NCBI GenBank assembly: GCA_937927625.1
Contig: CALBSD010000097.1
Span: 44,974 to 108,973 of the forward strand
From: an uncultured Actinomycetes bacterium
GTDB taxonomy: Bacteria > Actinomycetota > Acidimicrobiia > Acidimicrobiales > Ilumatobacteraceae
DNA: 64,000 bases
Direction of reading: 5' to 3'
Positions 41,017-49,570 of the stretch are shown here, in pieces. Position numbers and translations under genes: made by a program. Every line of letters begins with the position of its first letter. Position 1 is the stretch's first letter. Below the pieces are notes generated by a model. That model was not told the origin of the DNA. It made no database searches and saw only the letters and a program-made list of their open reading frames with translations.

Positions 41017-43299
41017 ATGGGACTCAACAAAAATTTCGAAGGCGTCACTGGTCGTTACTTTGAAGACTCAACGCCGTGGTGGCCACCACTACAGACCCCA
41101 GGCGACGATGCACCCAATGTTGTGGTCGTCCTTCTTGACGACGTGGGTTACGCACAGTTCGGTAGTTACGGCTCTGACATCAACACACCAACATTTGATG
41201 GTCTCGCTGCGAAGGGACTGCGTTACGCGAACTATCACACCACCGCGTTGTGCTCCCCCACTCGTGCTTGTTTGATGACAGGCCGTAATCACCACGCATC
41301 AGGCATGGCATGTGTTGTGGAGTTTGCTCAGGGCTTCCCTGGATACGACGCGAACATTCCACCGGAGAATGGTTTTGTTTCCGAAGTATTGAATGAGAAC
41401 GGTTACGCAACATTTGCTCTCGGTAAATGGCACCTCGCACCTGCATATGAAAATAACGATGGCGGTCCACGTACTCACTGGCCGTTGAGCAAAGGCTTTG
41501 ATCGCTTCTACGGTTTCCTTGCGGGCGAGACAGATCAGTACCACCCCGATCTCATTCACGACAACCATCAAGTCGATCCGCCAAAGACTCCGGCCGAGGG
41601 TTACCACGTCACTGAAGACTTGACCGATCGCGCGATTCAATACATCAAGGATCTCCGGGCGTTCTCACCTGTGAAGCCATTCTTTATGTATTACGCACCA
41701 GGTGCCTGCCATGCCCCGCACCAAGCACCGAAGTCATACATCGATGCGTATCGCGGCAAATTCGACATGGGTTGGGATGCATGGCGCGATGATGTGTTCA
41801 AGCGCCAAGTTGCATCACAGTTGTTACCCGAAGGCACAGAACTTTCAGAACGTCCATCCTGGGTTCCTGCTTGGGATTCATTGAGCGATGATCAAAAGCG
41901 TTTGTACACACGACTTATGGAGGCCTTCGCTGGATTCCTCACTCACACGGATGCAGAAGTCGGACGACTTCTGCAATTCATTGATTCACTTGACGAACTT
42001 GATAACACCATCGTTGTCATCATGAGCGATAACGGCGCTTCTGCCGAGGGTGGTCCAACAGGTAGCCACAACGAGAAGTATTTCTACAACTTTGTTCCTG
42101 AGAGTCTCGAAGAGAACCTCAAACACCTCGATGAAATTGGAACGGAGCATTCCAACAATCACTATCCATGGGGTTGGGCGTGGGCAGGCAACACTCCGCT
42201 CAAGCGATTTAAGCGGGATACCAACGAAGGCGGCGTCTGTGACCCAATGATTATTCATTGGCCAAAAGGCATTGGCACACCTGGCGAAACGCGCCATCAA
42301 TATGTGCACGCCATCGACCTGAAGCCAACACTTCTCGAACTCATCGGCATTCAAGCTCCGCGCATGATGAAGGGTGTCGAACAAGCTCCCATTGAAGGCA
42401 CCAGCTTTGCGTATTCCTTGAAAGACTCATCTGCACCTTCGCAACACACCACGCAGTACTACGAGATGATGGGGTCACGCGCTATTTATCGTGACGGCTG
42501 GAAGGCAGTGGTGTATCACCCACCACTCATGGCAAATTACGAAGACCGAACGCTCTCAAGTCGTTCGTTTGAAGATGACATCTGGGAGTTGTACAACGTT
42601 GCAAACGACTTCTCTGAGTGTCATGACGTATCCGCGCAATATCCTGAGAAGTTGCAAGAGCTAAAGGAACTGTGGTGGGAAGAAGCACAGCGCAATCAAG
42701 TGCTGCCACTCAATAACCAGCCAGGCCGTTATGGCGACCGCCGTTGGACGCGCGATCGATACGTGTATCACGCAGGTATTGCTTCGATTCCTGAGATGAC
42801 TGCACCAAACTTGCGCAACCGTTCGTTCCATATCAATGCGGAACTCACTATTCCAGCAACAGGTGAATGCGACGGAATCATCGTGTGCCACGGAGGCCAT
42901 GCCGGCGGCTATGCGCTGTATATCAAAGGCCGTCGTTTGCACTACGTGTACAACTTCCTTGGCGCATTCTCCACTGTCATTTCTGCAAGTGAGGAATTGC
43001 CTGCCGGCGATTTGCTCGTGCGTGCAGTGTTTAACTCCACAGGGCGATTCCGCGGCGATATGAACCTGTACTACGGCGATGTTCCGATGGGAAGTGGTTC
43101 GCTGCCAATCACAGTTCCACTCACATACGGCGTGGACCCATTCTCTGTTGGCTATCAACGTATGGGTTCTATCCATACTGATTTGCCTGGCAAGTTTGAG
43201 ATGCCGGAAGGCGTTTTGCACCGCGTGATTATTGATGCAATCGGTAAGGCGTATCGCGACCCAGAGGGCGAAGCGCGCGCCGCGCTTGCCAAGCAATAG
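41017..43299 (+). CDS. Arylsulfatase (Cys-type sulfatase)
   Basis: This 760-aa sulfatase has VVLLDDVGYAQFGSYG with metal Asp41/Asp42, the formylglycine motif Cys79-Ser-Pro-Thr-Arg followed by CLMTGRNHH, LGKWHL, and later VVIMSDNGASAEGG (metal Asp-Asn). The C-terminal ~200 residues form an extra beta-rich domain with GHAGGYALYIKGRRL. No signal peptide is seen, so it is probably cytoplasmic. It removes sulfate from aryl or other esters. A formylglycine-generating enzyme is required but not present in the window. ATG 41017 is preferred to GTG 41011. Confidence 0.9.
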   Translation: MGLNKNFEGVTGRYFEDSTPWWPPLQTPGDDAPNVVVVLLDDVGYAQFGSYGSDINTPTFDGLAAKGLRYANYHTTALCSPTRACLMTGRNHHASGMACVVEFAQGFPGYDANIPPENGFVSEVLNENGYATFALGKWHLAPAYENNDGGPRTHWPLSKGFDRFYGFLAGETDQYHPDLIHDNHQVDPPKTPAEGYHVTEDLTDRAIQYIKDLRAFSPVKPFFMYYAPGACHAPHQAPKSYIDAYRGKFDMGWDAWRDDVFKRQVASQLLPEGTELSERPSWVPAWDSLSDDQKRLYTRLMEAFAGFLTHTDAEVGRLLQFIDSLDELDNTIVVIMSDNGASAEGGPTGSHNEKYFYNFVPESLEENLKHLDEIGTEHSNNHYPWGWAWAGNTPLKRFKRDTNEGGVCDPMIIHWPKGIGTPGETRHQYVHAIDLKPTLLELIGIQAPRMMKGVEQAPIEGTSFAYSLKDSSAPSQHTTQYYEMMGSRAIYRDGWKAVVYHPPLMANYEDRTLSSRSFEDDIWELYNVANDFSECHDVSAQYPEKLQELKELWWEEAQRNQVLPLNNQPGRYGDRRWTRDRYVYHAGIASIPEMTAPNLRNRSFHINAELTIPATGECDGIIVCHGGHAGGYALYIKGRRLHYVYNFLGAFSTVISASEELPAGDLLVRAVFNSTGRFRGDMNLYYGDVPMGSGSLPITVPLTYGVDPFSVGYQRMGSIHTDLPGKFEMPEGVLHRVIIDAIGKAYRDPEGEARAALAKQ

Positions 43300-43761
43300 C
43301 TACAAACGGCTGAACAACATGACTGCGGTGAGCACACCACAGATTGTCCATGCAATTGTGCGTGGCCAGTTTGTTAGTACAAGTTCACGACCAATCGTGG
43401 GTGTCGGGTTCTCTGCCATGCGTGCATGACGTGGCACCGACAACAACACGGTGCAACCGAGGGCAACAGCAAGAAACACGCCGTTTGCCCATGGCATCCA
43501 CGTGGAAACGCCTTCTGGTACCCACTTCATCAAGACCAAGGTGCTGAGACCTTCAACTGTCATCGGGATCATGACAACCCACACCGTGCGACGTTGATGG
43601 TCCACTGCAACTGTCGATGCACTTTCGACGGGGACCACTGCAAGCAATGGATAATGCACCAGTTGCACAAACCAGATAACGCCCACCATCATCCAGGTTG
43701 CACAAAGGTTCAGGACAAGTGCTGTATCGCTCACCCGATGAACGGTATCGGAGATCAACAA
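43300..43761 (-). CDS. Four-TM conserved hypothetical membrane protein
   Basis: This 153-aa protein has four TM helices (about 14-36, 60-80, 87-107, 130-150). The first carries ATWMMVGVIWFVQLVHYPL, a pattern seen in small uncharacterised actinobacterial membrane proteins with HYPL and RRT-W-V motifs. The start is TTG, three bases after the Gfo/Idh/MocA stop and in the same frame. No ribosome site. Probably co-transcribed with that oxidoreductase gene. Function unknown. Confidence 0.68.
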   Translation of the reverse strand: MLISDTVHRVSDTALVLNLCATWMMVGVIWFVQLVHYPLLAVVPVESASTVAVDHQRRTVWVVMIPMTVEGLSTLVLMKWVPEGVSTWMPWANGVFLAVALGCTVLLSVPRHARMAENPTPTIGRELVLTNWPRTIAWTICGVLTAVMLFSRL

Positions 43762-43764
43762 GAA

Positions 43765-44856
43765 CTAGTTGTTGACGGCGTCAATCCCGTACTCAGAAAT
43801 TTCAACGACTCGACCTTCGTCAATAGAACGATGTGCGGCTGCACCAATAACGACGCTCCATAAGCCATCTTCAACCGTGACTTCTGGTTTCGTACCGTTT
43901 GCAACGGCATCAATAAAGCGCTTGCACTCAATGAAACTTGCGCCGAAGTGAAAACCGACGTGTCCGACATCTGAATCAATGCCAACTTCTACTTCACGTA
44001 TCGCGCGAGTTGCACGGTCACCAATCACAATGTGTCCATCGCCAGGAATGAATGCTTCCGCCTTACCCGTGGTGCCAACAGCAGAGATTTCCTGCTCGTG
44101 ACGAGAACCTTCGGCAAACATGCTGAGATCCAACATTGCGCGCACGCCGTTGGCGTATTCAACAATCACAAAGGCGTTATCGAGAATGTCTGACTTCTCA
44201 CCGTTATACACCTCATCAAGATGGTTCACATCCTGTCCACCACTCGCCATCACGCGAACCGGACGAGCACCAATAACGAGATTCATCAAGTCAAAGAAGT
44301 GACAGCACTTCTCAACAAGTGTGCCGCCAGTGTTGCGGGAGAATCGATTCCAGTTATCAACCTTCACAAGGAAAGGAAAACGATGCTCACGAATGGCGAG
44401 CATCTTGAGCTCACCCACCGCGCCACCTTGCACTTGTCGCACTAGTTCAGCAATCGGAGCCATGTATCGATACTCAAGACCCACCCACGTCAGAGCTGAA
44501 CGATTCTTCTGAGCTCCAACAATCGATACACAGTCCTCGACTGTGGTACACATCGGCTTCTCGACAAGAACGGGAATTTCAGTGGTGAAAATGTCATCAA
44601 GAACTGATTTATGCGTGAAGTTTGGCGAAGCGACAAGAACAGCATCCACCAAACCCGACTGAAGTAAGTCGCGGTGGTCACGGAAATAAACGACCTCGTC
44701 GGCCAATTCACCCAGGGTCAACCGGGCCCAGTTCAACGGCTCTTCGTTGGGGTCACTCACCGCAGTGATGACTGCATTCGGTATGGCGCGCAGATTCTTT
44801 AGGTGCTCACAGCCCATCATCCCCGTGCCAATGACTCCGACGCGTACCTTCTTCAT
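43765..44856 (-). CDS. Gfo/Idh/MocA-family oxidoreductase
   Basis: This 363-aa NAD(P)-dependent sugar or inositol-type dehydrogenase has an N-terminal Rossmann loop GVIGTGMMGCEH, then ASPNFTHKSVLDDIF and LVEKPMC, the family EKP catalytic-lysine motif. The C-terminal alpha/beta domain has GGTLVEKCCHFFDLMNLVIG, in which the His of the H-x-x-D pair is the usual proton donor. Substrate unknown. ATG 44856 is chosen because TAATGT lies 7 bases upstream; a start 12 codons earlier is possible. Confidence 0.85.
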   Translation of the reverse strand: MKKVRVGVIGTGMMGCEHLKNLRAIPNAVITAVSDPNEEPLNWARLTLGELADEVVYFRDHRDLLQSGLVDAVLVASPNFTHKSVLDDIFTTEIPVLVEKPMCTTVEDCVSIVGAQKNRSALTWVGLEYRYMAPIAELVRQVQGGAVGELKMLAIREHRFPFLVKVDNWNRFSRNTGGTLVEKCCHFFDLMNLVIGARPVRVMASGGQDVNHLDEVYNGEKSDILDNAFVIVEYANGVRAMLDLSMFAEGSRHEQEISAVGTTGKAEAFIPGDGHIVIGDRATRAIREVEVGIDSDVGHVGFHFGASFIECKRFIDAVANGTKPEVTVEDGLWSVVIGAAAHRSIDEGRVVEISEYGIDAVNN

Positions 44857-44863
44857 GCACCCC

Positions 44864-44869
44864 ACATTA
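44864..44869 (-). promoter_or_regulatory. -10 hexamer TAATGT of the Gfo/Idh/MocA gene (leaderless)
   Basis: The complement of 44864-44869 ends 7 bases before ATG 44856. Confidence 0.45.
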
Positions 44870-44957
44870 GAGGCGTGAGTATTTGCAGACATAGAGAAGA
44901 CAACTAGTGTTCACTTTGTCGCACCGGGGGGCGCGGCTTCTCACAGGGGGAATACAC

Positions 44958-46064
44958 ATGGCAATTGTCGATCTCATCGAGTCCGGTCTCGGACTTCTGA
45001 AGAATGAAAGCGACATCACTCCGCAGTGGGTGGAAGGCGTACTCAAAGGTAGCAAAAGTCTCGAAGACAATGTTTCAGTCACCGGCGTCACAATTGAGCG
45101 CATCGGTGAAGGCGTGGGCATTCTCAGCATCTTGCAGCGCGTCATCCCTACGTACTCGGGTGAGACAAAAGCGCCAAAGTCTTTTGTAGTGAAGTACCCC
45201 ACCGATGATCCCACTCAGCGTTTCACCGCAGATGCATTGGTTCTCTACATTCGCGAACTTGTTTTTTATAAGGACTGCGCACCGGACGCACCGTTCAAGA
45301 CAGCGAAGTGTTACGCGCAGGCAATCGCTGGTGATAACACCGACTTCACCATTGCGATGGAAGACATCAGCCACTACAAGCAACTGAATCAATTGGAAGG
45401 CGCATCATTGGATCAAGCCAAGAAGTTCCTTGAAATTCTCGCCGATTTCCATGCCATGTGGTGGGGTAGCCCAAAGCTTGCAAATTACACAGAGGTTTTC
45501 CAGCCCTTAGACAACCCCACATACAACGCCGTACTTCCAATGTTGTGGACCGCTGGATGGCCCGCCGCTGCTGAGCATGCCGGTGACCTCATCTCGGAGA
45601 GTGTTCGTGACATCGGTGAAATCTGGGCGGGCAAGGTGCCATGGCTGCTGCAGAATCTCTCGAACCCAGTCACCTTGTGCCACGGCGACTACCGAGCCGA
45701 CAACCTCATGCTTGATGGTGACAAACCAGTTGCGATTGACTTCCAAATCGTTGGAACAGGTTCAGGTATGTACGACGTGGGCTATTTCATTAGTCAGTCC
45801 ATCACAACTGCCATTCGTCGCGGACACGACAAGGAACTTGTCAATACGTATCTCGACCGATTGGAATTCCACGGAATTGATGTTGACCGCGAAGAAGCAT
45901 GGCGCCAGTACCTAGTGTGCATCGTGTTCTGCGTTACCTATGGCGTTACATCGTTCGCTAGTTACACAGAGCAGAACGAACGAGGTCAAGACCTTATTCG
46001 CGAGATGTTCTTACGCGCACTCTCTTGCGTAGAAGACAATGAAGCACTCAGCGTCATTCGTTAA
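44958..46064 (+). CDS. Aminoglycoside phosphotransferase-fold kinase (CHK/EcKinase-like)
   Basis: This 368-aa small-molecule kinase has a kinase-like N-lobe with SFVVKYP (ATP-site Lys), then the catalytic loop CHGDYRADNLMLDG and the metal Asp in VAIDFQIVGTG. The DFQ in place of DWE and the KYP start are typical of the choline/ecdysteroid-kinase-like branch rather than antibiotic resistance enzymes. An AGGGGGA site 8 bases upstream sets ATG 44958 over the longer frame. It ends at a strong hairpin terminator shared with the convergent P450 gene. Natural substrate unknown. Confidence 0.82.
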   Translation: MAIVDLIESGLGLLKNESDITPQWVEGVLKGSKSLEDNVSVTGVTIERIGEGVGILSILQRVIPTYSGETKAPKSFVVKYPTDDPTQRFTADALVLYIRELVFYKDCAPDAPFKTAKCYAQAIAGDNTDFTIAMEDISHYKQLNQLEGASLDQAKKFLEILADFHAMWWGSPKLANYTEVFQPLDNPTYNAVLPMLWTAGWPAAAEHAGDLISESVRDIGEIWAGKVPWLLQNLSNPVTLCHGDYRADNLMLDGDKPVAIDFQIVGTGSGMYDVGYFISQSITTAIRRGHDKELVNTYLDRLEFHGIDVDREEAWRQYLVCIVFCVTYGVTSFASYTEQNERGQDLIREMFLRALSCVEDNEALSVIR

Positions 46065-46073
46065 GAGATAAAC

Positions 46074-46107
46074 AAAAAGGCCCGCGACAATCGTCGCGGG
46101 CCTTTTT
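46074..46107. terminator. Bidirectional rho-independent terminator
   Basis: A perfect 15-bp stem (AAAAAGGCCCGCGAC paired with GTCGCGGGCCTTTTT) closes a 4-base AATC loop. A-run and T-run ends make it work in both directions, terminating the kinase gene rightward and the P450 gene leftward. It is the clearest intrinsic terminator in the window. Confidence 0.95.
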
Positions 46108-46128
46108 GTTTTCTGAGGAACCGTTTCC

Positions 46129-47343
46129 TTAGTGGCCGATCACCTTGTTGATGTGCACGGGAATTGTGCGAGGTCCGCGAACCTGGCCACCAGCCCAGGT
46201 GACTTCAGCATCTTCACGAAGTTCAAATTCCGGTACACGTGCCAAAAACTCTTCAATCGCGACACGCATTTCCATACGTGCGAGGTTTGAACCCACGCAA
46301 CGGTGAATACCCGCGCCAAATGCAACATGACGGTTGTGCTCGCGATCAATGATGACTTCATCAGGTCGATCAAAATGTTCTGGGTCGCGGTTGGCTGCAG
46401 GGAACGCCATCAGAATGCGATCGCCCGCCTTCATCGGACAGCCTTCGTATTCCATGTCTTCGTTGACAAGACGTGCCATTGTCACTGGTGAATACGCACG
46501 AAGGAACTCTTCAACAGCACTTGGGATGAGTTCTGGTTCCTGCACCAAACGCATGCGGTCCTCTGGATGTGTTGCAAGGTGCCACAACGAAGAACCGATG
46601 CCACTCCACGTTGTGTCAACACCAGCAATCAACAACAAGCCGCACATACCGAGGATGAGACCGTCGGGGTATGGCTGGCCATCGTGTTCTGCATGAACAA
46701 GTTCACCGATTAGGTCGCTGGTGCTTCCTGTCTCACGACGCTTTCTAATTTCACCCATGAAGAAGTCCTGAAGTTCCGCACGTGTCTTGATGCGAAGTTC
46801 AGGATTCGTGAGACCAGCCTCAAGTGAGTTACGCACCCACGTGGTGAATTGATCTTTCATGGTGGTGGGAACACCCAACATGGTTGCAATGACTTGGGCA
46901 GGAATTTGCTGTGCGTACTCCACTGCAATGTCTGCCTCTGGCTTGCCGGCGATGGAGTCCATGAGCTCACGGCACCACGCGCGTGTGAACACTTCAAGTT
47001 CATCAACGGCCTTTGGAGAGAAGTCGGGCAACAACTGACGACGTGTCCATGTGTGCACTGGCGCATCAACAGAGATAGGTGCTGCAGGTGCTGGACCATA
47101 CGCGCCAGAACCGACAGCCTCTGCAGGAGGAACAACGATGATTTCGCGCGACGAGAACTTCTCCGGGTCACGAGCCATATTGGTCACGATGTCGTAGGTG
47201 GTGGGCAGCCACGAACCGCCCCATTTGTCAGTGTGAGCAATAGGGCATTTCTCACGAAGGTCATCCCAAATCTCAAATGGATTTTCGATGTACTCCTTGC
47301 TGAAAATGTCGTATTCGCTCGTCCAGTCGATCATCTCGCTCAT
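46129..47343 (-). CDS. Cytochrome P450
   Basis: This 404-aa soluble bacterial P450 (CYP) has an I-helix oxygen-activation motif AGVDTTWSG, a K-helix E-x-x-R in EEFLRAYSP, and a heme loop FGAGIHRCVGSNLARMEMR with the thiolate Cys349. It hydroxylates a small hydrophobic substrate with electrons from a ferredoxin, which is not encoded nearby. An AAAGGGG site precedes the ATG. It ends at the shared terminator and is divergent from the serine hydrolase gene. Substrate not predictable. Confidence 0.92.
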   Translation of the reverse strand: MSEMIDWTSEYDIFSKEYIENPFEIWDDLREKCPIAHTDKWGGSWLPTTYDIVTNMARDPEKFSSREIIVVPPAEAVGSGAYGPAPAAPISVDAPVHTWTRRQLLPDFSPKAVDELEVFTRAWCRELMDSIAGKPEADIAVEYAQQIPAQVIATMLGVPTTMKDQFTTWVRNSLEAGLTNPELRIKTRAELQDFFMGEIRKRRETGSTSDLIGELVHAEHDGQPYPDGLILGMCGLLLIAGVDTTWSGIGSSLWHLATHPEDRMRLVQEPELIPSAVEEFLRAYSPVTMARLVNEDMEYEGCPMKAGDRILMAFPAANRDPEHFDRPDEVIIDREHNRHVAFGAGIHRCVGSNLARMEMRVAIEEFLARVPEFELREDAEVTWAGGQVRGPRTIPVHINKVIGH

Positions 47344-47414
47344 GGAAGCCCCTTTGGTTGATATTCCCTATGGTGAGAATAACTCTCCATTGGCTGTGAC
47401 GCTAGCCACAGGCA

Positions 47415-47420
47415 TACGAT
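47415..47420 (+). promoter_or_regulatory. -10 hexamer TACGAT of the serine hydrolase gene (leaderless)
   Basis: Ends 6 bases before ATG 47427; no ribosome site. Confidence 0.5.
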
Positions 47421-47426
47421 TCGCCC

Positions 47427-48662
47427 ATGTCGAACCTTGAAATTTCCGCCGACCCTCGCTCTTTGGGCCTTGACCCCACTCGTCTAGACCGAATTCAGAC
47501 CCATTTCGCCAAGTATGTAGACGAGGGCAAGCTCCCCGGGTATCACATCACTGTTTCTCGCGGTGGAGAACTTGCCTACAGCACAAAGTACGGCCACGCC
47601 GATGTCGAGAACAAGAAGCCCATCGCTGACGACACCATCTACCGCATCTATTCGATGACCAAGCCCATCTGCGCTGTAGCCGCGATGATCTTGTGGGAAG
47701 AGGGTCTCTTCGAGATGCATGACCAGGTGAAGTGGTTCATCCCCTCCTTCGCCAACCAGAAGGTGTTCCGTTCGGGCACTCTCACTGCCCCACGTTTTGA
47801 ACCTGTCACCGAGCCAATGGAGATGTGGCATCTCTTTACTCATACCGCAGGCCTTACTTACGGCTTTGTGTACTCCAACCCAGTCGACCAGATGTATCGC
47901 AATGCGGGCTTCGAATGGGGTGTACCACGCGATGCATCACTGGGCGATATCTGCGACATGCTCGCTGACCTCCCCCTCATGTTCCAACCAGGTACAGAGT
48001 GGGCGTATTCAATGTCGATTGACGTCATCGGTCGCGTTGTTGAAGTGCTGTCCGGAATGTCTCTTGGTGAATTCATGAAGAAGCGAATCTTTGATCCCCT
48101 TGGCATGACAGATACTGCATTCCATTGCGAAGCTGACAAATCCGATCGCCTTGCAGCGTTGTACATACCGAATCCTGCAGACAAAAAGATTCTTCGCAAC
48201 GATGCAGCCGGTGCAGGAGCACTGCATGCACCGAAGGCACACCTCGGTGGCGGCGGACTTGTTTCCACCACATCTGACTATTTGACGTTTGCGGAAATGT
48301 TGCGCAACGGCGGTGAACACAACGGCGTACGGATACTTTCTCCTCGCACAGTGCAGTTCATGGCGTCAAATCATTTACCCGACAATGCAGACCTCACCGC
48401 ATTTGGTCGCCCATTGTTTGCAGAGACAGCGTTTGATGGCGTGGGTTTCGGTCTCAGCATGAGCGTCACGCTTGACCCAGTGAAGGCAAAAGTTCCCGGC
48501 AGTGCAGGCGATTACGGCTGGGGCGGTGCAGCAAGCACCAACTTCACAGTGGACCCCAAGGAAGACCTGGTGTACATGATCATGACGCAACTCATGCCTT
48601 CCAGCACGTGGCCGCTACGACCACAACTTAAGCAACTCGTGTTCCAGTCGCTTGTCGACTAG
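47427..48662 (+). CDS. Beta-lactamase-fold serine hydrolase (esterase/peptidase, class C-like)
   Basis: This 411-aa protein of the PF00144 group has Ser76-Met-Thr-Lys79 as the S-x-x-K nucleophile, a Tyr in WAYSMSID as the Y-x-N/S equivalent, HTAGLTYGFVY, and a C-terminal GYGWGGAAST-type segment (GDYGWGGAASTNF). There is no signal peptide, so it is cytoplasmic and likely an EstB/6-aminohexanoate-type esterase rather than a resistance beta-lactamase. Its last 35 bases overlap the convergent membrane protein gene. Confidence 0.88.
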   Translation: MSNLEISADPRSLGLDPTRLDRIQTHFAKYVDEGKLPGYHITVSRGGELAYSTKYGHADVENKKPIADDTIYRIYSMTKPICAVAAMILWEEGLFEMHDQVKWFIPSFANQKVFRSGTLTAPRFEPVTEPMEMWHLFTHTAGLTYGFVYSNPVDQMYRNAGFEWGVPRDASLGDICDMLADLPLMFQPGTEWAYSMSIDVIGRVVEVLSGMSLGEFMKKRIFDPLGMTDTAFHCEADKSDRLAALYIPNPADKKILRNDAAGAGALHAPKAHLGGGGLVSTTSDYLTFAEMLRNGGEHNGVRILSPRTVQFMASNHLPDNADLTAFGRPLFAETAFDGVGFGLSMSVTLDPVKAKVPGSAGDYGWGGAASTNFTVDPKEDLVYMIMTQLMPSSTWPLRPQLKQLVFQSLVD

Positions 48663-49551
48663 AGATTCGCTTCATTTGCGCTGACAACACCATCAGCATC
48701 ACAACACCTGTTGCAATAATGACGAGAGCTTGCGCCATGTCGTTATTGATGAATCGCGTCACGGTCATTACGACGCCAATCACGATGCATAACGCACCAG
48801 CAATCAACATTTCTGGAGCCAACATTGTTGTTCCAGCAGAGAAAATTGCAATTCCAATAATTATGGGGATGACACGACCATTGGCAATATCTGATCCCAG
48901 TGTGATTGAACCAATCACTACAAAAAGTGAGCCCACGGCGCGAGAAAGAACTTTTGCACCAATCGTTGTTGCTCCCTTATACGCAAGGAAAGAACCTGAT
49001 GCAACCATGAAGAGCCCTGCGGGCCATCCTCTATTTGAATTAACAAGCGAACCAAGAGAAATAGCAACTCCATTCGCACCAAAACACAATGCAACTGTGC
49101 CGGCGAACTGAGTCGTGCGACAGCGGTAGACACCCCATGCAAACGTGACCGCGGTGAGAACCAAGCCAATTGCCTCGCCCCGTAAATTTGTATGACTTAA
49201 CAAGACACCTGATGCGCCAACAGCACTGCCCAAAGAACCCATCTCTAGAACTTCTGCAAATCTTTTTTGTATTCCCGAACCCGATGACAATTTCCACGCG
49301 GTAAAACCTGCACCAATGGACACCGCGTACAACGACGCGACGATGATGCCTTCTGAAGCATCCTCAAACGCAATTGCGAGAATACGAACGACCCCGACAG
49401 CAATGATTAATGAAGCTAAGTACGTCACAAGTTCTCGAACTGAGAACGACCACAACGGTGCATCAGCAATTTCACATGCTTGTTGTTCGGTGATTGTTCC
49501 TTGAGCAACAAGTTCATCAAGAACTTCGTTTTGTGACTTGCGTTGTTCCAT
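48628..49551 (-). CDS. DUF2157-like multi-pass membrane protein
   Basis: This 307-aa protein has a short soluble N-terminus (VLDELVAQGTITEQQACEI, resembling the DUF2157 start) followed by about nine TM helices rich in Gly, Ala and Ile and a basic tail. Function unknown. ATG 49551 is preferred; the frame extends upstream toward the acyltransferase stop. It lies 19 bases downstream of the acyltransferase gene and may be co-transcribed. Overlaps the convergent serine hydrolase gene by 35 bases. Confidence 0.68.
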   Translation of the reverse strand: MEQRKSQNEVLDELVAQGTITEQQACEIADAPLWSFSVRELVTYLASLIIAVGVVRILAIAFEDASEGIIVASLYAVSIGAGFTAWKLSSGSGIQKRFAEVLEMGSLGSAVGASGVLLSHTNLRGEAIGLVLTAVTFAWGVYRCRTTQFAGTVALCFGANGVAISLGSLVNSNRGWPAGLFMVASGSFLAYKGATTIGAKVLSRAVGSLFVVIGSITLGSDIANGRVIPIIIGIAIFSAGTTMLAPEMLIAGALCIVIGVVMTVTRFINNDMAQALVIIATGVVMLMVLSAQMKRISSRQATGTRVA

Positions 49552-49570
49552 ACGCGAAGTTTCACACACT

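Noticed and set aside
44958..46064. Aminoglycoside resistance gene
   Set aside because: The fold is APH-like, but the DFQ motif, KYP start and neighbours match small-molecule kinases of the choline/ecdysteroid branch, not known resistance enzymes.
47427..48662. Resistance beta-lactamase
   Set aside because: No signal peptide, and sequence features (SMTK, HTAGL) fit cytoplasmic EstB-type serine hydrolases.
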